10,000 nt of DNA from the NCBI GenBank assembly GCA_030674155.1, contig CM060320.1, positions 24,298,578-24,308,577 on the forward strand, given 5' to 3'. Position 1 is the stretch's first letter. Each line of letters opens with the position of its first letter. The translations under genes were made by a program, and so were the position numbers. The DNA comes from Stramonita haemastoma (Eukaryota > Mollusca > Gastropoda > Neogastropoda > Muricidae). Shown here in pieces: positions 1 through 6,601 of the stretch. Under the pieces are notes generated by a model. That model had not been told where the DNA came from. It saw only the letters and a list, made by a program, of their open reading frames with translations, and did no database searches.

Positions 1-762
1 GGGGATGAGTTGAACAGAAACAATGACGAAGAAAAATACAGGGGAGAGGGAGGGGGTAAGGAGAAAAACTGAGGACTAAAGCGCATATGTTCGAATGAAT
101 TTTGTATTTAACCTTAAAAAATCTACCTACAAAGGAAATTATTAACAATTTTTGTGATATCTCGGAGAAAAAAAAAAAGGGCGAAAATTAAAAAACTTAA
201 CCCACATTCTAAAAATCAATACATTTGGGTTTGAAATGGTCATGACCTTAAAGTTAAACCTTGACTTGGACTAGTTTTGTTGCACTCAACTATTGACATG
301 CGTTAATATTTAAAATAAAGCTGAGAGATGATGAGACTAACTGTATTCTGAATCTTACTTAGCTATTCTACCTGCAAATGTAAAATAATTGTCTCTGATA
401 CATTTTTTTTTCTTGATCACGTATTCATGTAAGTTCATCATACGATGGTCTGGTAAACGGGGTTTTTTTTCAGTTTGTTGCGGCACCACATGGGTCAAAT
501 AATAGTCTCAGAGTTGCCTTCAGGGCGTTTGCCATGCCTAAACTAGAAAACCTAATTGTAGAGGTCCCCCATAGTGTGTTGCTTAGTAGCATCAAAATAT
601 GTGGAATTAGAAATACACCTGTTTCTCCTCTTTCTTCTTCATCTTGGTGAATACCACCCACTTTATAGACACTTTCTGTGGACATTTATGAGAGGTACTT
701 CTGCGGAAAAGAGACACAGAGTAGCTGCAGCACAAACAAATAGACACAGAAAGACAACTTTT
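1..762. other. AT-rich non-coding stretch, nothing recognised
   Basis: No long ORF with plausible composition, no RNA gene and no clear repeat was seen here. The sequence is AT-rich with several A and T homopolymers (for example A10 near 169-178 and T runs near 402-412 and 463-470). A small ORF begins near 574 on the plus strand, but it runs into the repeat copy at 763-876, has no recognisable domain and is treated as chance. Confidence 0.6.
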
Positions 763-876
763 CTGAAGTCAGAATGCGGCTACCTGAATGGGGGCGGCAA
801 AAAGGGTCGCACACGCAACAATCTCACCACTGATGAACCTTGGAGCTCTAGCTGTGGAAAGAAAAACTCACAGAGC
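763..876 (+). repeat. Dispersed repeat X, copy 1 (SINE 3'-body-like)
   Basis: This segment aligns over about 95 bp with 3898-4018 and over about 60 bp with 3128-3190. Shared landmarks in order are a GAAGTC...ATGC-GCTACCT block, an ATGG-GGG block, an AAAA-GG-CGCA block, and the exact 10-mer GAGCTCTAGC. Poly-purine sequence with GAAGAA follows at about 879-890 and resembles a decayed (GAA)n tail. From memory, the GGCTGCCT...ATGGCGGGGTAAAAACGG type of sequence is the 3' part of a common marine-snail SINE; that assignment is an inference. No tRNA head is visible upstream, so the copy is probably 5'-truncated or decayed. Confidence 0.6.
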
Positions 877-1029
877 AGAAAAAGAAGAAAGGCAACTACC
901 CAGTGCACGCAGAGAATTGTGCCTATAGAAAAGCCCACTACACGTGGATGTCCGGCAGATGATTAAATACTCCCAGATCCATCAGGACAATACCAGATTC
1001 AGCTTCTTTATATTCACTGCCATGCCCAG

Positions 1030-1061
1030 CCCCCCCACCCCCCCCCCCCCCCCCCACCCCC
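1030..1061. repeat. Poly(C) tract
   Basis: Nearly pure C, broken only by A at 1037 and 1056, including an uninterrupted run of 18 C (1038-1055). It is one of four long C or G homopolymers in the window. Such tracts can form i-motif or G-quadruplex structures and are prone to length errors in sequencing. Confidence 0.95.
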
Positions 1062-1142
1062 AATTAAACGCCACACTCAACCAAAAAACAAAAAACCAGC
1101 ATAAATCAGGGGCAAATACAACTCTTATGTTTTAAGAAATGT

Positions 1143-1298
1143 CTTCTTCTTTGTCGTCGAACGCTCAGACATAAACTATTCTTGTCTGTCGTATGAGTGA
1201 AAATGTGTTGCGCTGTTGCTAAGGTCGAGACAAGTCAGGCCCAGCGCATCCAATTTCGGCGTAGGAGAGAATTGTTGTTGTTTTTTCAAGTCTTTCTG
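1143..1298 (-). repeat. Dispersed repeat Y, minus-strand copy with (GAA)n tail
   Basis: The reverse complement of this segment aligns along its whole length with 2792-2947. It includes an exact 23-bp match (1229-1251 here, 2836-2858 in the partner). Shared landmarks on the element strand are AATTCTCTCC, GCCGAA, GGATGCGCTGGGCCTGACTT, GCAAC-CATTTT, GACAGAC, AATAGTT, GAGCGTTCGA, and finally GAAGAAG. A GAA-rich 3' tail at the same point in both copies suggests a retrotransposon 3' end (SINE or LINE). The family is not firmly identified. No target-site duplication was found. Confidence 0.75.
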
Positions 1299-1639
1299 GA
1301 AAAAAGGCAAGAGAATGGACATAGAAAGCAGAGAAAAGACAAGGCCAGGAGGAGATTGGAAGAAAAGGAACAATGCAGAAGCAAAGAGAGGGTTAGAAAA
1401 AAGGAAATTCTTAGCATAGAATTTCCAGAAGGTGGGTCTGCTATTTATATCGACAGGCCCCTTGGCCATCCCCACGAAGGGGATTTTTTTTTTCGAATTA
1501 CAGTTACCTCAACAATGTGACCAAACCATGCACTCATACACCACAGACGCACCAGTCAAAAAACAAAACAACCCGACTGTCTAGACTGGACTATTAATCT
1601 CCCCTCAAGCGTTCCTAACTACGACAAAAACCTTTCCCA
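1299..1639. other. Purine-rich segment and gene-free stretch
   Basis: 1297-1412 is strongly purine-rich on the plus strand (runs of A and G with GAAAAG, GGAGGAG and AGAGAGGG blocks). It gives overlapping lysine/arginine-rich ORFs on the plus strand and phenylalanine/leucine-rich ORFs on the minus strand, which reflect composition and not genes. T9 occurs at 1485-1493. Nothing else was recognised up to the repeat that starts near 1640. Confidence 0.5.
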
Positions 1640-1965
1640 ATTATTTCATCATCGCAGTCCATCAGTCACATAGTCTTCACACAGAAGGCAGACCATAGCT
1701 ATTCCTGTTCACGGTAGGTCTGGCCACGTCTCTCCATCATTCCTTCTCATCTCTCAACCCTGTTCTCCTCCTCCTCCTCCTACCAATCCGTCCAATCACA
1801 TTCTTTCTTGGAGTCTTTGACAAGATTCGGTGATTTCCTGAAGAGATATTGTGTGGGGGTAGCACCAAGAGCCAACCAAACAACAAAAAAAGAAAGAAAT
1901 ATAAAAGAGTGATAAGTCCAGCAACCTCATATCCGAGCTGCTTACATGGTCAGCGACTGATCTCT
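1640..1965 (+). repeat. Repeat Z (GATTCGGTGATTT family), copy 1
   Basis: This is the first of four or five copies of an unrecognised repeat. The core at 1821-1840 matches 2302-2317, 4051-4066 and 4692-4707 almost exactly. Upstream it shares the CTATTCCTG...GGTAGGTCTGG...CTCTC-ATCA segment with the other copies. Downstream it shares GATATTGT (compare GGTATTGTCTG after copy 3) and GGTCAGCGACTGA near 1949 (compare GGTCAGTGACTG near 4155). A (CTC)n microsatellite at about 1766-1781 interrupts it. Neither strand keeps a common reading frame between copies, so a coding role is unlikely. Edges are approximate. Confidence 0.6.
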
Positions 1966-2029
1966 TTTTGTTTCAGGACAAGACCATGATTATCCATTAA
2001 TTAAGTCTGCTGGCTAGCGCTTTCACTAC

Positions 2030-2330
2030 CATGTAGCATCTTTACCGGTCAGTTAACACGAGCGTTCAGAGAGGATTAGCTTCAATCGGGATACAGAGAT
2101 TTCTTGACGCGTTCACAAAATTGCGCTGGATACCCCCTCCAACTCCCCTCCCCACTCACCATCACAGACTATCAATCACTTGCTTCATAGAAGCCGACTA
2201 TTCCTGGGAGGTCTGCTGCTTCTGTTTAATCAGTGCTTCTTCCCCCAGTGCAGTAACCCTCCTGGGATTCTATTAATCACCCTCTTTTCCCAAAGCTCTG
2301 CTAAGATTCGGTGATTATCTGCTGGAAGGT
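2030..2330 (+). repeat. Repeat Z, copy 2
   Basis: It has the same orientation as copy 1 with the core displaced by 481 bp (1824 to 2305). It matches copy 4 (4396-4745) over roughly 220 bp. Shared landmarks in order are GA-GC-TTCACAAAA-T-GC-CTG, a C-rich stretch, CAT-ACAGACTA, GAAGC, GA-TCGT/CCTGG-AGGTCT-CT, TTAATCA, TTATT/ATTAATCACCCTCT, and AAGATTCGGTGATT. A minus-strand ORF crosses this copy but is not conserved in the others. A G17 tract lies 18 bp beyond its end. Confidence 0.65.
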
Positions 2331-2341
2331 TGAAGGGAGAC

Positions 2342-2364
2342 GGGGGCGGGGGGGGGGGGGGGGG
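2342..2364. repeat. Poly(G) tract
   Basis: GGGGGC followed by an uninterrupted run of 17 G (2348-2364). It is directly downstream of repeat Z copy 2; no comparable tract follows copies 1, 3 or 4. Confidence 0.95.
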
Positions 2365-2526
2365 TATTACGAGGTGATGGTGGTATTGTGAAGCTGCTGA
2401 TGAGTACTTGAGTACAATATCTTTGAGTAACAGCCTATACTGTATGATATTCGCGTACGCACAATGCCCAATCAGTAGGCTAGCTTTGCTAGGCTTAATC
2501 CATTCAACTGTCATTTACAGCTTTCA

Positions 2527-2735
2527 TCATCACTTTAGCGACGGCTTTTATTGTTGTTGCTGCTGTCCGTGATGGTGGTGGTGGTCGCCGTAATATCACC
2601 ACCGTCGTCGTCATCGTTGTTGTCTTCATCGTTGGCAATAGCATGATCATTATCATCACAATCATTATCATCATTAGTAGCAGCAGTAGTAGTATAGATG
2701 TTGTAGTTGTGGTGGTGGTAGCAGCAGTAGTAGTA
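2527..2735. repeat. Imperfect trinucleotide microsatellite
   Basis: About 200 bp of mixed trinucleotide repeats, including GTTGTTGCTGCTG, GGTGGTGGTGGT, ACCACCGTCGTCGTCATCG, TCATTATCATCA, AGCAGCAGTAGTAGT and GTGGTGGTGGTAGCAGCAGT. It generates a minus-strand ORF of 114 codons rich in Asn, Asp, His, Tyr and Thr, which is the trinucleotide repeat in translation and not evidence for a protein. Confidence 0.85.
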
Positions 2736-2791
2736 GAATCTTACACTGTCATGACATAGCAAAGCCATATAGAGGCTTAGCTGTATCCTTT

Positions 2792-2947
2792 CAGTTTCTG
2801 AAAAGATAATGTTAATTCTCTCCCATGCCGAAGTCGGATGCGCTGGGCCTGACTTGTCAGGCGCATAACGGCACCGCAACGCATTTTTTATTCATAATTA
2901 TGACAGACTACAATAGTTGGTGTGTGAGCGTTCGATGAAGAAGAAGG
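2792..2947 (+). repeat. Dispersed repeat Y, plus-strand copy with (GAA)n tail
   Basis: This is the inverted partner of 1143-1298, with the same landmark order and the same GAAGAAGAAG tail (2937-2946). The exact 23-bp block is at 2836-2858. Within it, GCCTGACTTGTCAGGC (2848-2863) is an additional perfect palindrome that the minus copy has lost in its right arm. With its partner it brackets repeat Z copies 1 and 2 and the trinucleotide tract. Confidence 0.75.
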
Positions 2948-3127
2948 GTGAAGCTTCTGGGATTTCTGTGTAATGAGTAAGCTTGCATTCTGTGTTGCTT
3001 TGAATCTTGGCGTCAATGACATGTTGTCCTCACTAGCTTCGTCTGTTTTGTAATTTTCCGATGATTTCAAATGTACTGTCAAGTAGAACATTTACCATTT
3101 TCTTTTCTGCTGGTGTAGTTGCCACTT

Positions 3128-3190
3128 GTCGCAGTATGGCTGCCTGTATGGTGAGGTACTTAAAAAAAAAACAGTCACACACGCAAACTT
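3128..3190 (+). repeat. Dispersed repeat X, copy 3 (most diverged)
   Basis: It shares GTATGGCTGCCT-ATGG-G-GGTA, then an A-rich stretch, then CAGTCACACACGCAA with the copies at 763-876 and 3898-4018. It is also the closest of the three to the marine-snail SINE body I recall. Divergence and an expanded A10 run make its ends uncertain. The sequence following it, up to about 3250, may be the rest of the element. Confidence 0.45.
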
Positions 3191-3259
3191 CTTATACATT
3201 GTGCAATTTCAATATCACAGTGATTTCCAGGTGGGATGAGCGAGTATGAGTGCACATTC

Positions 3260-3824
3260 TGGGTGACCCCCAGAGTGTTAAGCTGGGGAACGCACAACAA
3301 CAACTTGTTGATCTTACCTCTTCAAAAAAAATGTTATCGGGTCGCTTTTGTGAGGCGAATGGTTAATTTTGATAAACACATATATTAATGAGGTTGTAAC
3401 ATTCAAAATGGCACTGAAGCTGTGACCGCCAAGGAAACAGCTATGTTACGGTGTGTGGAATGCAAACTTTTTCGAGTCATTTGGTAAGGGAGAGGGGTTT
3501 TCATTGGGAAAAAAAGACAACCATCTAGTGTTAAATTAAAGAAAATTTAATAAAGCACAGAAGAAGGCAGAGCAATATTGCAACAAAAGAAAAAACAAAC
3601 ACAAAGAGGCGTTTAACATAAAAGAAATCAACATAAACAAAGCGGAAGCAGAAGATATAATTATCAAAATGACAGAATTGACTACAACAACATCTTTTTT
3701 TTTTTAAGTAATGAAAATGGCAGCAAGCTACTGGTTGTAGGATATTTTGTTTGAAAAAGCCACCACTGCATCAGAAAATAGTCCGCTGATAAACGTAGCA
3801 CAACAGCCACACTCTTCCCATAGG
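3260..3824. other. Gene-free stretch
   Basis: No gene or recognisable repeat. A small stem (CCCCAG at 3269-3274 with CTGGGG at 3284-3289, loop of 9 nt) is visible, followed by a CAACAACAAC run. The remainder is A-rich, with T11 at 3695-3705. A 69-codon minus-strand ORF starting near 3891 has no identifiable domain. Confidence 0.5.
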
Positions 3825-4165
3825 GGCAGACTATTCTCATGTCCAGTAGGTATGGGTCGTCATTCAGTAACTCTCCTCCTTCACTTCCCACAAAATCCCC
3901 GAAGTCTGGATGCAGCTACCTTCATGGAGGGAATAAAATGGCCGCATGAGCAAAATTTCCCCACCGTGAACCTCAGAGCTCTAGCCGAGGAACGTGAGGA
4001 AAAACCCAATTCCCAGAGTTATCTGTTGATTTGTCCCTTCAAAGTCTTGACAAATTCGATGATTTCTGCGACAGGTATTGTCTGAAGACCAGATCTGATG
4101 GAACAGTAGCGTGATTCGGTAGCATTTTTTATATCTATGTGTCCAACTTTTTCCGGTCAGTGACT
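3825..4165 (+). repeat. Repeat Z, copy 3, interrupted by repeat X copy 2
   Basis: The core (AATTCGATGATTTC at 4053-4066) and the flanking TCTTGACAA and GGTATTGTCTGAAG match copy 1. The GGTCAGTGACTG segment near 4155 matches GGTCAGCGACTGA near 1949. Its left part (about 3828-3890, GACTATTCTCATGTCC-AGTAGGTATG) resembles the left part of copies 1, 2 and 4 but is separated from the core by the repeat X sequence at 3898-4018. That is consistent with an insertion into an existing repeat Z copy. Edges are approximate. Confidence 0.55.
3898..4018 (+). repeat. Dispersed repeat X, copy 2
   Basis: It aligns with 763-876 from CGAAGTC through ATGCAGCTACCT, ATGGAGGG, AAAATGGCCGCA, GTGAACCT and the shared GAGCTCTAGC, ending at CAGAG. 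It lies inside repeat Z copy 3, which suggests it inserted there. No clear target-site duplication was seen. A plus-strand ORF (3747-4085) runs through it but is not kept in copy 1 and is not considered real. Confidence 0.65.
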
Positions 4166-4229
4166 GCTTAGGTAGGTATACACCTCATTAAAATGTAATC
4201 CAAACATTAACATTTCAATCAAGCGTAAA

Positions 4230-4395
4230 GTTTACAACCAGATTAGCGATTAGTTCTCGCCATTAAAGATCAAATCAATCATTAAAGATAAAACCAAGTC
4301 GTAGTTTACAACCAGATTAGCGATTAGTTCACGTCATTAAAGATTAAATCAGTCATTAAAGATTAAACCAAGTCTGTAGTTTACAACCAGATTAG
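4230..4395 (+). repeat. Tandem repeat, 74/75-bp unit, about 2.2 copies
   Basis: Unit 1 is 4230-4303 (74 bp), unit 2 is 4304-4378 (75 bp), and a partial third unit (GTTTACAACCAGATTAG) covers 4379-4395. Units differ at only a few positions. Each unit contains an internal 18-bp near-duplication (CATTAAAGAT-AAATCA then CATTAAAGAT-AAACCA), so the structure is a repeat within a repeat. It lies between repeat Z copies 3 and 4 and lengthens their spacing. Confidence 0.95.
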
Positions 4396-4745
4396 TCCGT
4401 ATGCTATTCCATTGATGAAGCAAGCGTTTATGAGAACTTCTTAGCTGAGCACTGTGAAGGTATTATCACCCGAATGCAAAAAAATCTTTCGACTCCTTCA
4501 CAAAAATAGCACTGTGTCCCCCCACCTCCCATCCAGGTTCCTGCCCATTACAGACTAATCCTTCACATCTGGATGGGAAGCTGTCGATTCGTGGTAGGTC
4601 TACTACTACCTCTCTTAATCACTTTCTTCCCCCTAGTCCAGGGTCTCTTGTGTAGTGGTGCTTCATTATTCACCCTCTCCATGGTAATCATCAAGATTCG
4701 GTGATTTCCTCACTCCTGCTATTATGGAGATCCTGTACAAACTCT
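4396..4745 (+). repeat. Repeat Z, copy 4
   Basis: This is the best partner of copy 2. Both run TTCACAAAA-T-GC-CTG, C-rich, CAT-ACAGACTA, GGAAGC-G, GTAGGTCT, TTAATCAC, TTATTCACCCTCT and AAGATTCGGTGATT. The distance from CAT-ACAG to the core is 149 bp here and 145 bp in copy 2. The sequence just after the core (TCCTCACTCCTGCTATTATGGAGATCCTGTACAA, split here only for naming) is less conserved. Confidence 0.65.
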
Positions 4746-4927
4746 CCCTGGTGCACTATTATACTGAATGACAATGGCAGTATGCCTGATAATGGCATGC
4801 CCAAAATGTCCACGCTAAGTGGTCTGGTTCATTAGCCTGTCATCATTTAGCTTCTGTAGTCAAATTAATCGGCCTCAAACCCGTATAGGGCATGGGCCAC
4901 CAGTAATTTGGGCTTTGGGGGGTAAGT

Positions 4928-5275
4928 GGATCGTTGGCCTAGAGGTAACGCAACTGCCTTAGAGAGTGACCAATCCGGGTTCGATTCCCATTATTGTGCC
5001 CAAAATTTCCCCCCACCCCCCCCGATAAACCAAGATCCCGTGTGCAACATGCATTTTTGCGCATGTGAAAGAACCCACAGCAACAAGAGTTGTTCCTGGC
5101 AAAATTTTGTACAAAAAGCCACTGTGATAGGGAAACAAATACACATGTAGACAGGAACAAACAAAAAATTGGTGGCGCTGCTCTTGTGGTGACGTACTCT
5201 ACCTGTGGAGAGAGGCCAGAATTTCACGCAGAGAAAATGATGTGCCGTGACTTAAAGTTGTATACAAATATAGCT
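4928..5275 (+). mobile_element. tRNA-derived SINE (full-length or nearly so)
   Basis: Non-autonomous retrotransposon. The tRNA-like head carries a pol III A box, TGGCCTAGAGG (4935-4945), and a B box, GGTTCGATTCC (4978-4988), at tRNA-like spacing. The body continues with GATAAACC-AGATCCCGTGTGC, a GCGCATGTGAAAGAACCCAC block, CAACAAGAGTTGTTCCTGGC, GGTGGCGCTG, a CTCTACCTGTGGAGAG stem and GAATTTCACGCAGAGAAAAT. I recall this order as typical of molluscan SINEs (inference). The head has a poor acceptor stem, so it is not a functional tRNA gene. The 3' end is an AT-rich tail (TACAAATATAG). The only candidate target duplication is a 6-bp GCTTTG (4912 and 5273), too short to rely on. Confidence 0.8.
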
Positions 5276-5280
5276 TTGAT

Positions 5281-5293
5281 ACACACAAATCTA
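5281..5293. repeat. Target-site duplication, left copy
   Basis: ACACACAAATCTA, identical to 5578-5590, flanking the SINE at 5294-5577. The match ends exactly at both element borders (5280 T versus 5577 A; 5294 G versus 5591 T). Confidence 0.9.
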
Positions 5294-5577
5294 GCCGCCG
5301 CTGTAGTCTAGTGGTTAGGGAGTTGGACTCGTAATCTAAAGGTTGCGGGTTCGATCCCAGCTTTCGGCTATGGCGTTGTGCCCTTGGAAAAGGCACTTTA
5401 CAGCTATTTTCTCACCCCACCCAGGTGTGAAAGGGGTACCAGCCTTGTGTTGGGGTTAACCCTGCGATAGACTGGCGTCCTATCCAGGGGGGTCTATGAC
5501 TCTCAGTCGCTTAACGCCACAGAAACCGGGATAAGCACCGGCCTGATGAGCCTAAGGCTCGGAGAGACTTTAACTTA
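5294..5577 (+). mobile_element. tRNA-derived SINE with perfect 13-bp target-site duplication
   Basis: A 284-bp element bounded by exact direct repeats ACACACAAATCTA at 5281-5293 and 5578-5590. The tRNA head begins near 5297, with A box TAGTCTAGTGG (5304-5314) and B box GGTTCGATCCC (5348-5358). A 5-bp anticodon stem closes the loop CTCGTAA (anticodon CGT, tRNA-Thr-like). The T arm is good but the acceptor stem has mismatches, so it is a SINE head and not a tRNA gene. The body has GTGCCCTTGGAAAAGGCAC, CACCCAGGTGTGAAAGGGGTACC, CCTGCGATAGACTGGCGTCC and AAACCGGGATAAGCACCGGC, a tail type I recall from SINEs of several invertebrates. A good duplication and intact boxes suggest it is younger than its neighbours. 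Confidence 0.92.
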
Positions 5578-5590
5578 ACACACAAATCTA
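5578..5590. repeat. Target-site duplication, right copy
   Basis: Exact copy of 5281-5293. A 13-bp duplication is in the range expected for target-primed reverse transcription by a LINE partner. Confidence 0.9.
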
Positions 5591-5611
5591 TGCACTTTAC
5601 CCTTCTCCCAT

Positions 5612-5645
5612 CCCCCCCCCCCCCCCCCCCCCACACACACACACA
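5612..5645. repeat. Poly(C) tract running into (AC)n
   Basis: An uninterrupted run of 21 C (5612-5632) followed directly by about seven AC dinucleotides (to 5645). Confidence 0.95.
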
Positions 5646-5650
5646 AAAGT

Positions 5651-5887
5651 AAAACAAAGCCCGCTGGGTGTGTGTGTGTATGTGTGTATGTGTGTGTGCG
5701 TGTGTGTGCGTGCGTGCGTGCGTGCGAGCAAAACAAAGCCCGCTGGGTCTGGGTGGGTGGGTGGGTGTGTATGTGTGTGTGCGTGTGCGTGTGCATATGT
5801 GCGTGCGTGCGTGCGTGTGTGTGTGCATATGTGCGTGCTCGCGTGCTTGTGTGCGCGCGTCGTGCGTGCGTGCGTGTGTGCGTGTGT
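5651..5887. repeat. GT/GTGC microsatellite with internal 79-bp duplication
   Basis: Mostly alternating purine-pyrimidine sequence built from GT, GTAT, GTGC and GTGCAT units. The unique 19-mer AAAACAAAGCCCGCTGGGT occurs at 5651-5669 and again at 5730-5748, showing a 79-bp tandem duplication of unique sequence plus microsatellite. A (GGGT)n stretch follows the second copy. It gives overlapping Cys/Val-rich plus-strand and His/Thr-rich minus-strand ORFs of up to 148 codons, which are artefacts of the repeat. Long alternating GT/GC tracts can adopt Z-DNA. Confidence 0.95.
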
Positions 5888-5904
5888 AAAGTTCCCTAAA
5901 AATT

Positions 5905-6075
5905 ATGACCCCAACTGCATCCCAGAATTTTTCTTCCCAAACCATCACAGCACATCAATCACAGTTTCCCCGACTGGAAAGCATCTCTGTGCCTGGTATA
6001 ATGTCCGCTTCCCCGATCAATCAGTCTCTCTTCTTCTCAGTCCACTCGCCCTTGCGGTCATCTATCTCAGTCCTG
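5905..6075 (+). repeat. Repeat Z, copy 5 (partial, lacking the core)
   Basis: CCATCACAG-CA-ATCAATCAC, then GACTGGAAAGCATCT, GCCTGGTAT, GATCAATCAGTCTCTCTTCTTCTCAGTCCA follows the order of copies 2 and 4 (CATCACAGACTATCAATCAC; GATGGGAAGCTGTCGATT; TTAATCACTTTCTTCCCCCTAGTCCAGG, written in parts). The match stops before the GATTCGGTGATTT core, so the copy is 3'-truncated or too decayed. The alignment is by eye with gaps. Confidence 0.4.
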
Positions 6076-6250
6076 TTCATGCTTTCCTAAGTCACCACAC
6101 ACAAGACATGATCTGACAGAAACGAAGGAGAATTCCTATACGTACAAATCTAAGTGTTCAATCGGCGGCGGTTGATCTTTTTTTCTTTCTTGCTTTTTTG
6201 GGAGGTTTTTTTTCTTTCTTTTTGCGTTTCACGTCTAGTGTTTCAAAGTT

Positions 6251-6299
6251 TACCAATGGTGAGATTTTTGCGTAGCCTACGCGTCTCACCATTAAGGTA
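6251..6299. repeat. Strong imperfect hairpin
   Basis: Outer arms TACCAATGGTGAGA (6251-6264) and TCTCACCATTAAGGTA (6284-6299) pair over 14 bp with one 2-nt bulge. Inner arms GCGTAG (6270-6275) and CTACGC (6277-6282) pair perfectly around a single C. An asymmetric internal loop (TTTTT opposite G) separates them. It lies about 60 bp upstream of the SINE tail at 6360 and may be part of that element. Function unknown. Confidence 0.8.
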
Positions 6300-6339
6300 G
6301 CGGCGTTCCCATTTCACAGATGATGTCTACACACATTAA

Positions 6340-6467
6340 GTCCTTCGGATGAGACTTTAAACCGAGGCCCCGTGTGCGTACGCACGCAGAACATCTTGCG
6401 CACACGTTAATCCTGTTCCGCTTTTCGTAAGAGTAGGCCATCGTGTGCCGGTGGGAACAGATGACAA
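6340..6467 (+). mobile_element. SINE tail fragment, plus strand
   Basis: TCCTTCGGATGAGAC-TTAAACCGAGG-CCCGTGTGC is the conserved body start that I recall from molluscan SINEs. It also matches AAACC-AG-TCCCGTGTGC in the SINE at 4928. From 6360 to 6467 it is an inverted match to 6602-6711 (AACCGAGGC...CATCTTGCGCACAC...GTTCCGC-TTTCG-AAGA-TAGGCCAT...GTGCCGG...GAACAGATGACAA). No A or B box is visible upstream, so the head is missing or has been replaced by the hairpin-containing sequence. Confidence 0.7.
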
Positions 6468-6546
6468 TATTTACAAAACTCCATACACACGGGACCGGAT
6501 GAAAAAAAGCACATGATTGCTTATTCTGTTATCCTCGATATAAAAG

Positions 6547-6576
6547 AATAAATAAATAAATAAATAAATAAATAAG
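6547..6576. repeat. (AATA)n microsatellite
   Basis: About seven AATA units. It sits between the two converging SINE tails, where A-rich SINE 3' tails would be expected, and may have grown from such a tail. Confidence 0.9.
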
Positions 6577-6601
6577 TGTGCACGCATATAGATGATTATG
6601 T

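Noticed and set aside
2230..2514. Conserved coding sequence inside repeat Z (minus-strand ORF across copy 2)
   Set aside because: The other copies break the frame at different places and show no preference for synonymous change by eye.
2535..2879. Minus-strand Asn/Asp/Thr-rich ORF of 114 codons
   Set aside because: Imperfect trinucleotide repeat plus the start of repeat Y; not conserved in the other repeat Y copy.
4928..5000. Functional tRNA gene
   Set aside because: A and B boxes are present, but the acceptor stem does not pair well and the sequence continues into a SINE body.
4912..5278. GCTTTG on both sides of the SINE at 4928 as a target-site duplication
   Set aside because: Only 6 bp, and not exactly abutting the element; expected often by chance.
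5297..5370. Functional tRNA-Thr (CGT) gene
   Set aside because: Anticodon and T arms are good, but the acceptor stem has mismatches and the unit sits inside a 284-bp element with target-site duplications.
5511..5948. Minus-strand ORF of 145 codons rich in His and Thr, and plus-strand Cys/Val-rich ORFs at 5668-6116
   Set aside because: They are translations of the GT/GTGC microsatellite in several frames. Every frame is open because the repeat contains no stop, and there is no domain outside it.
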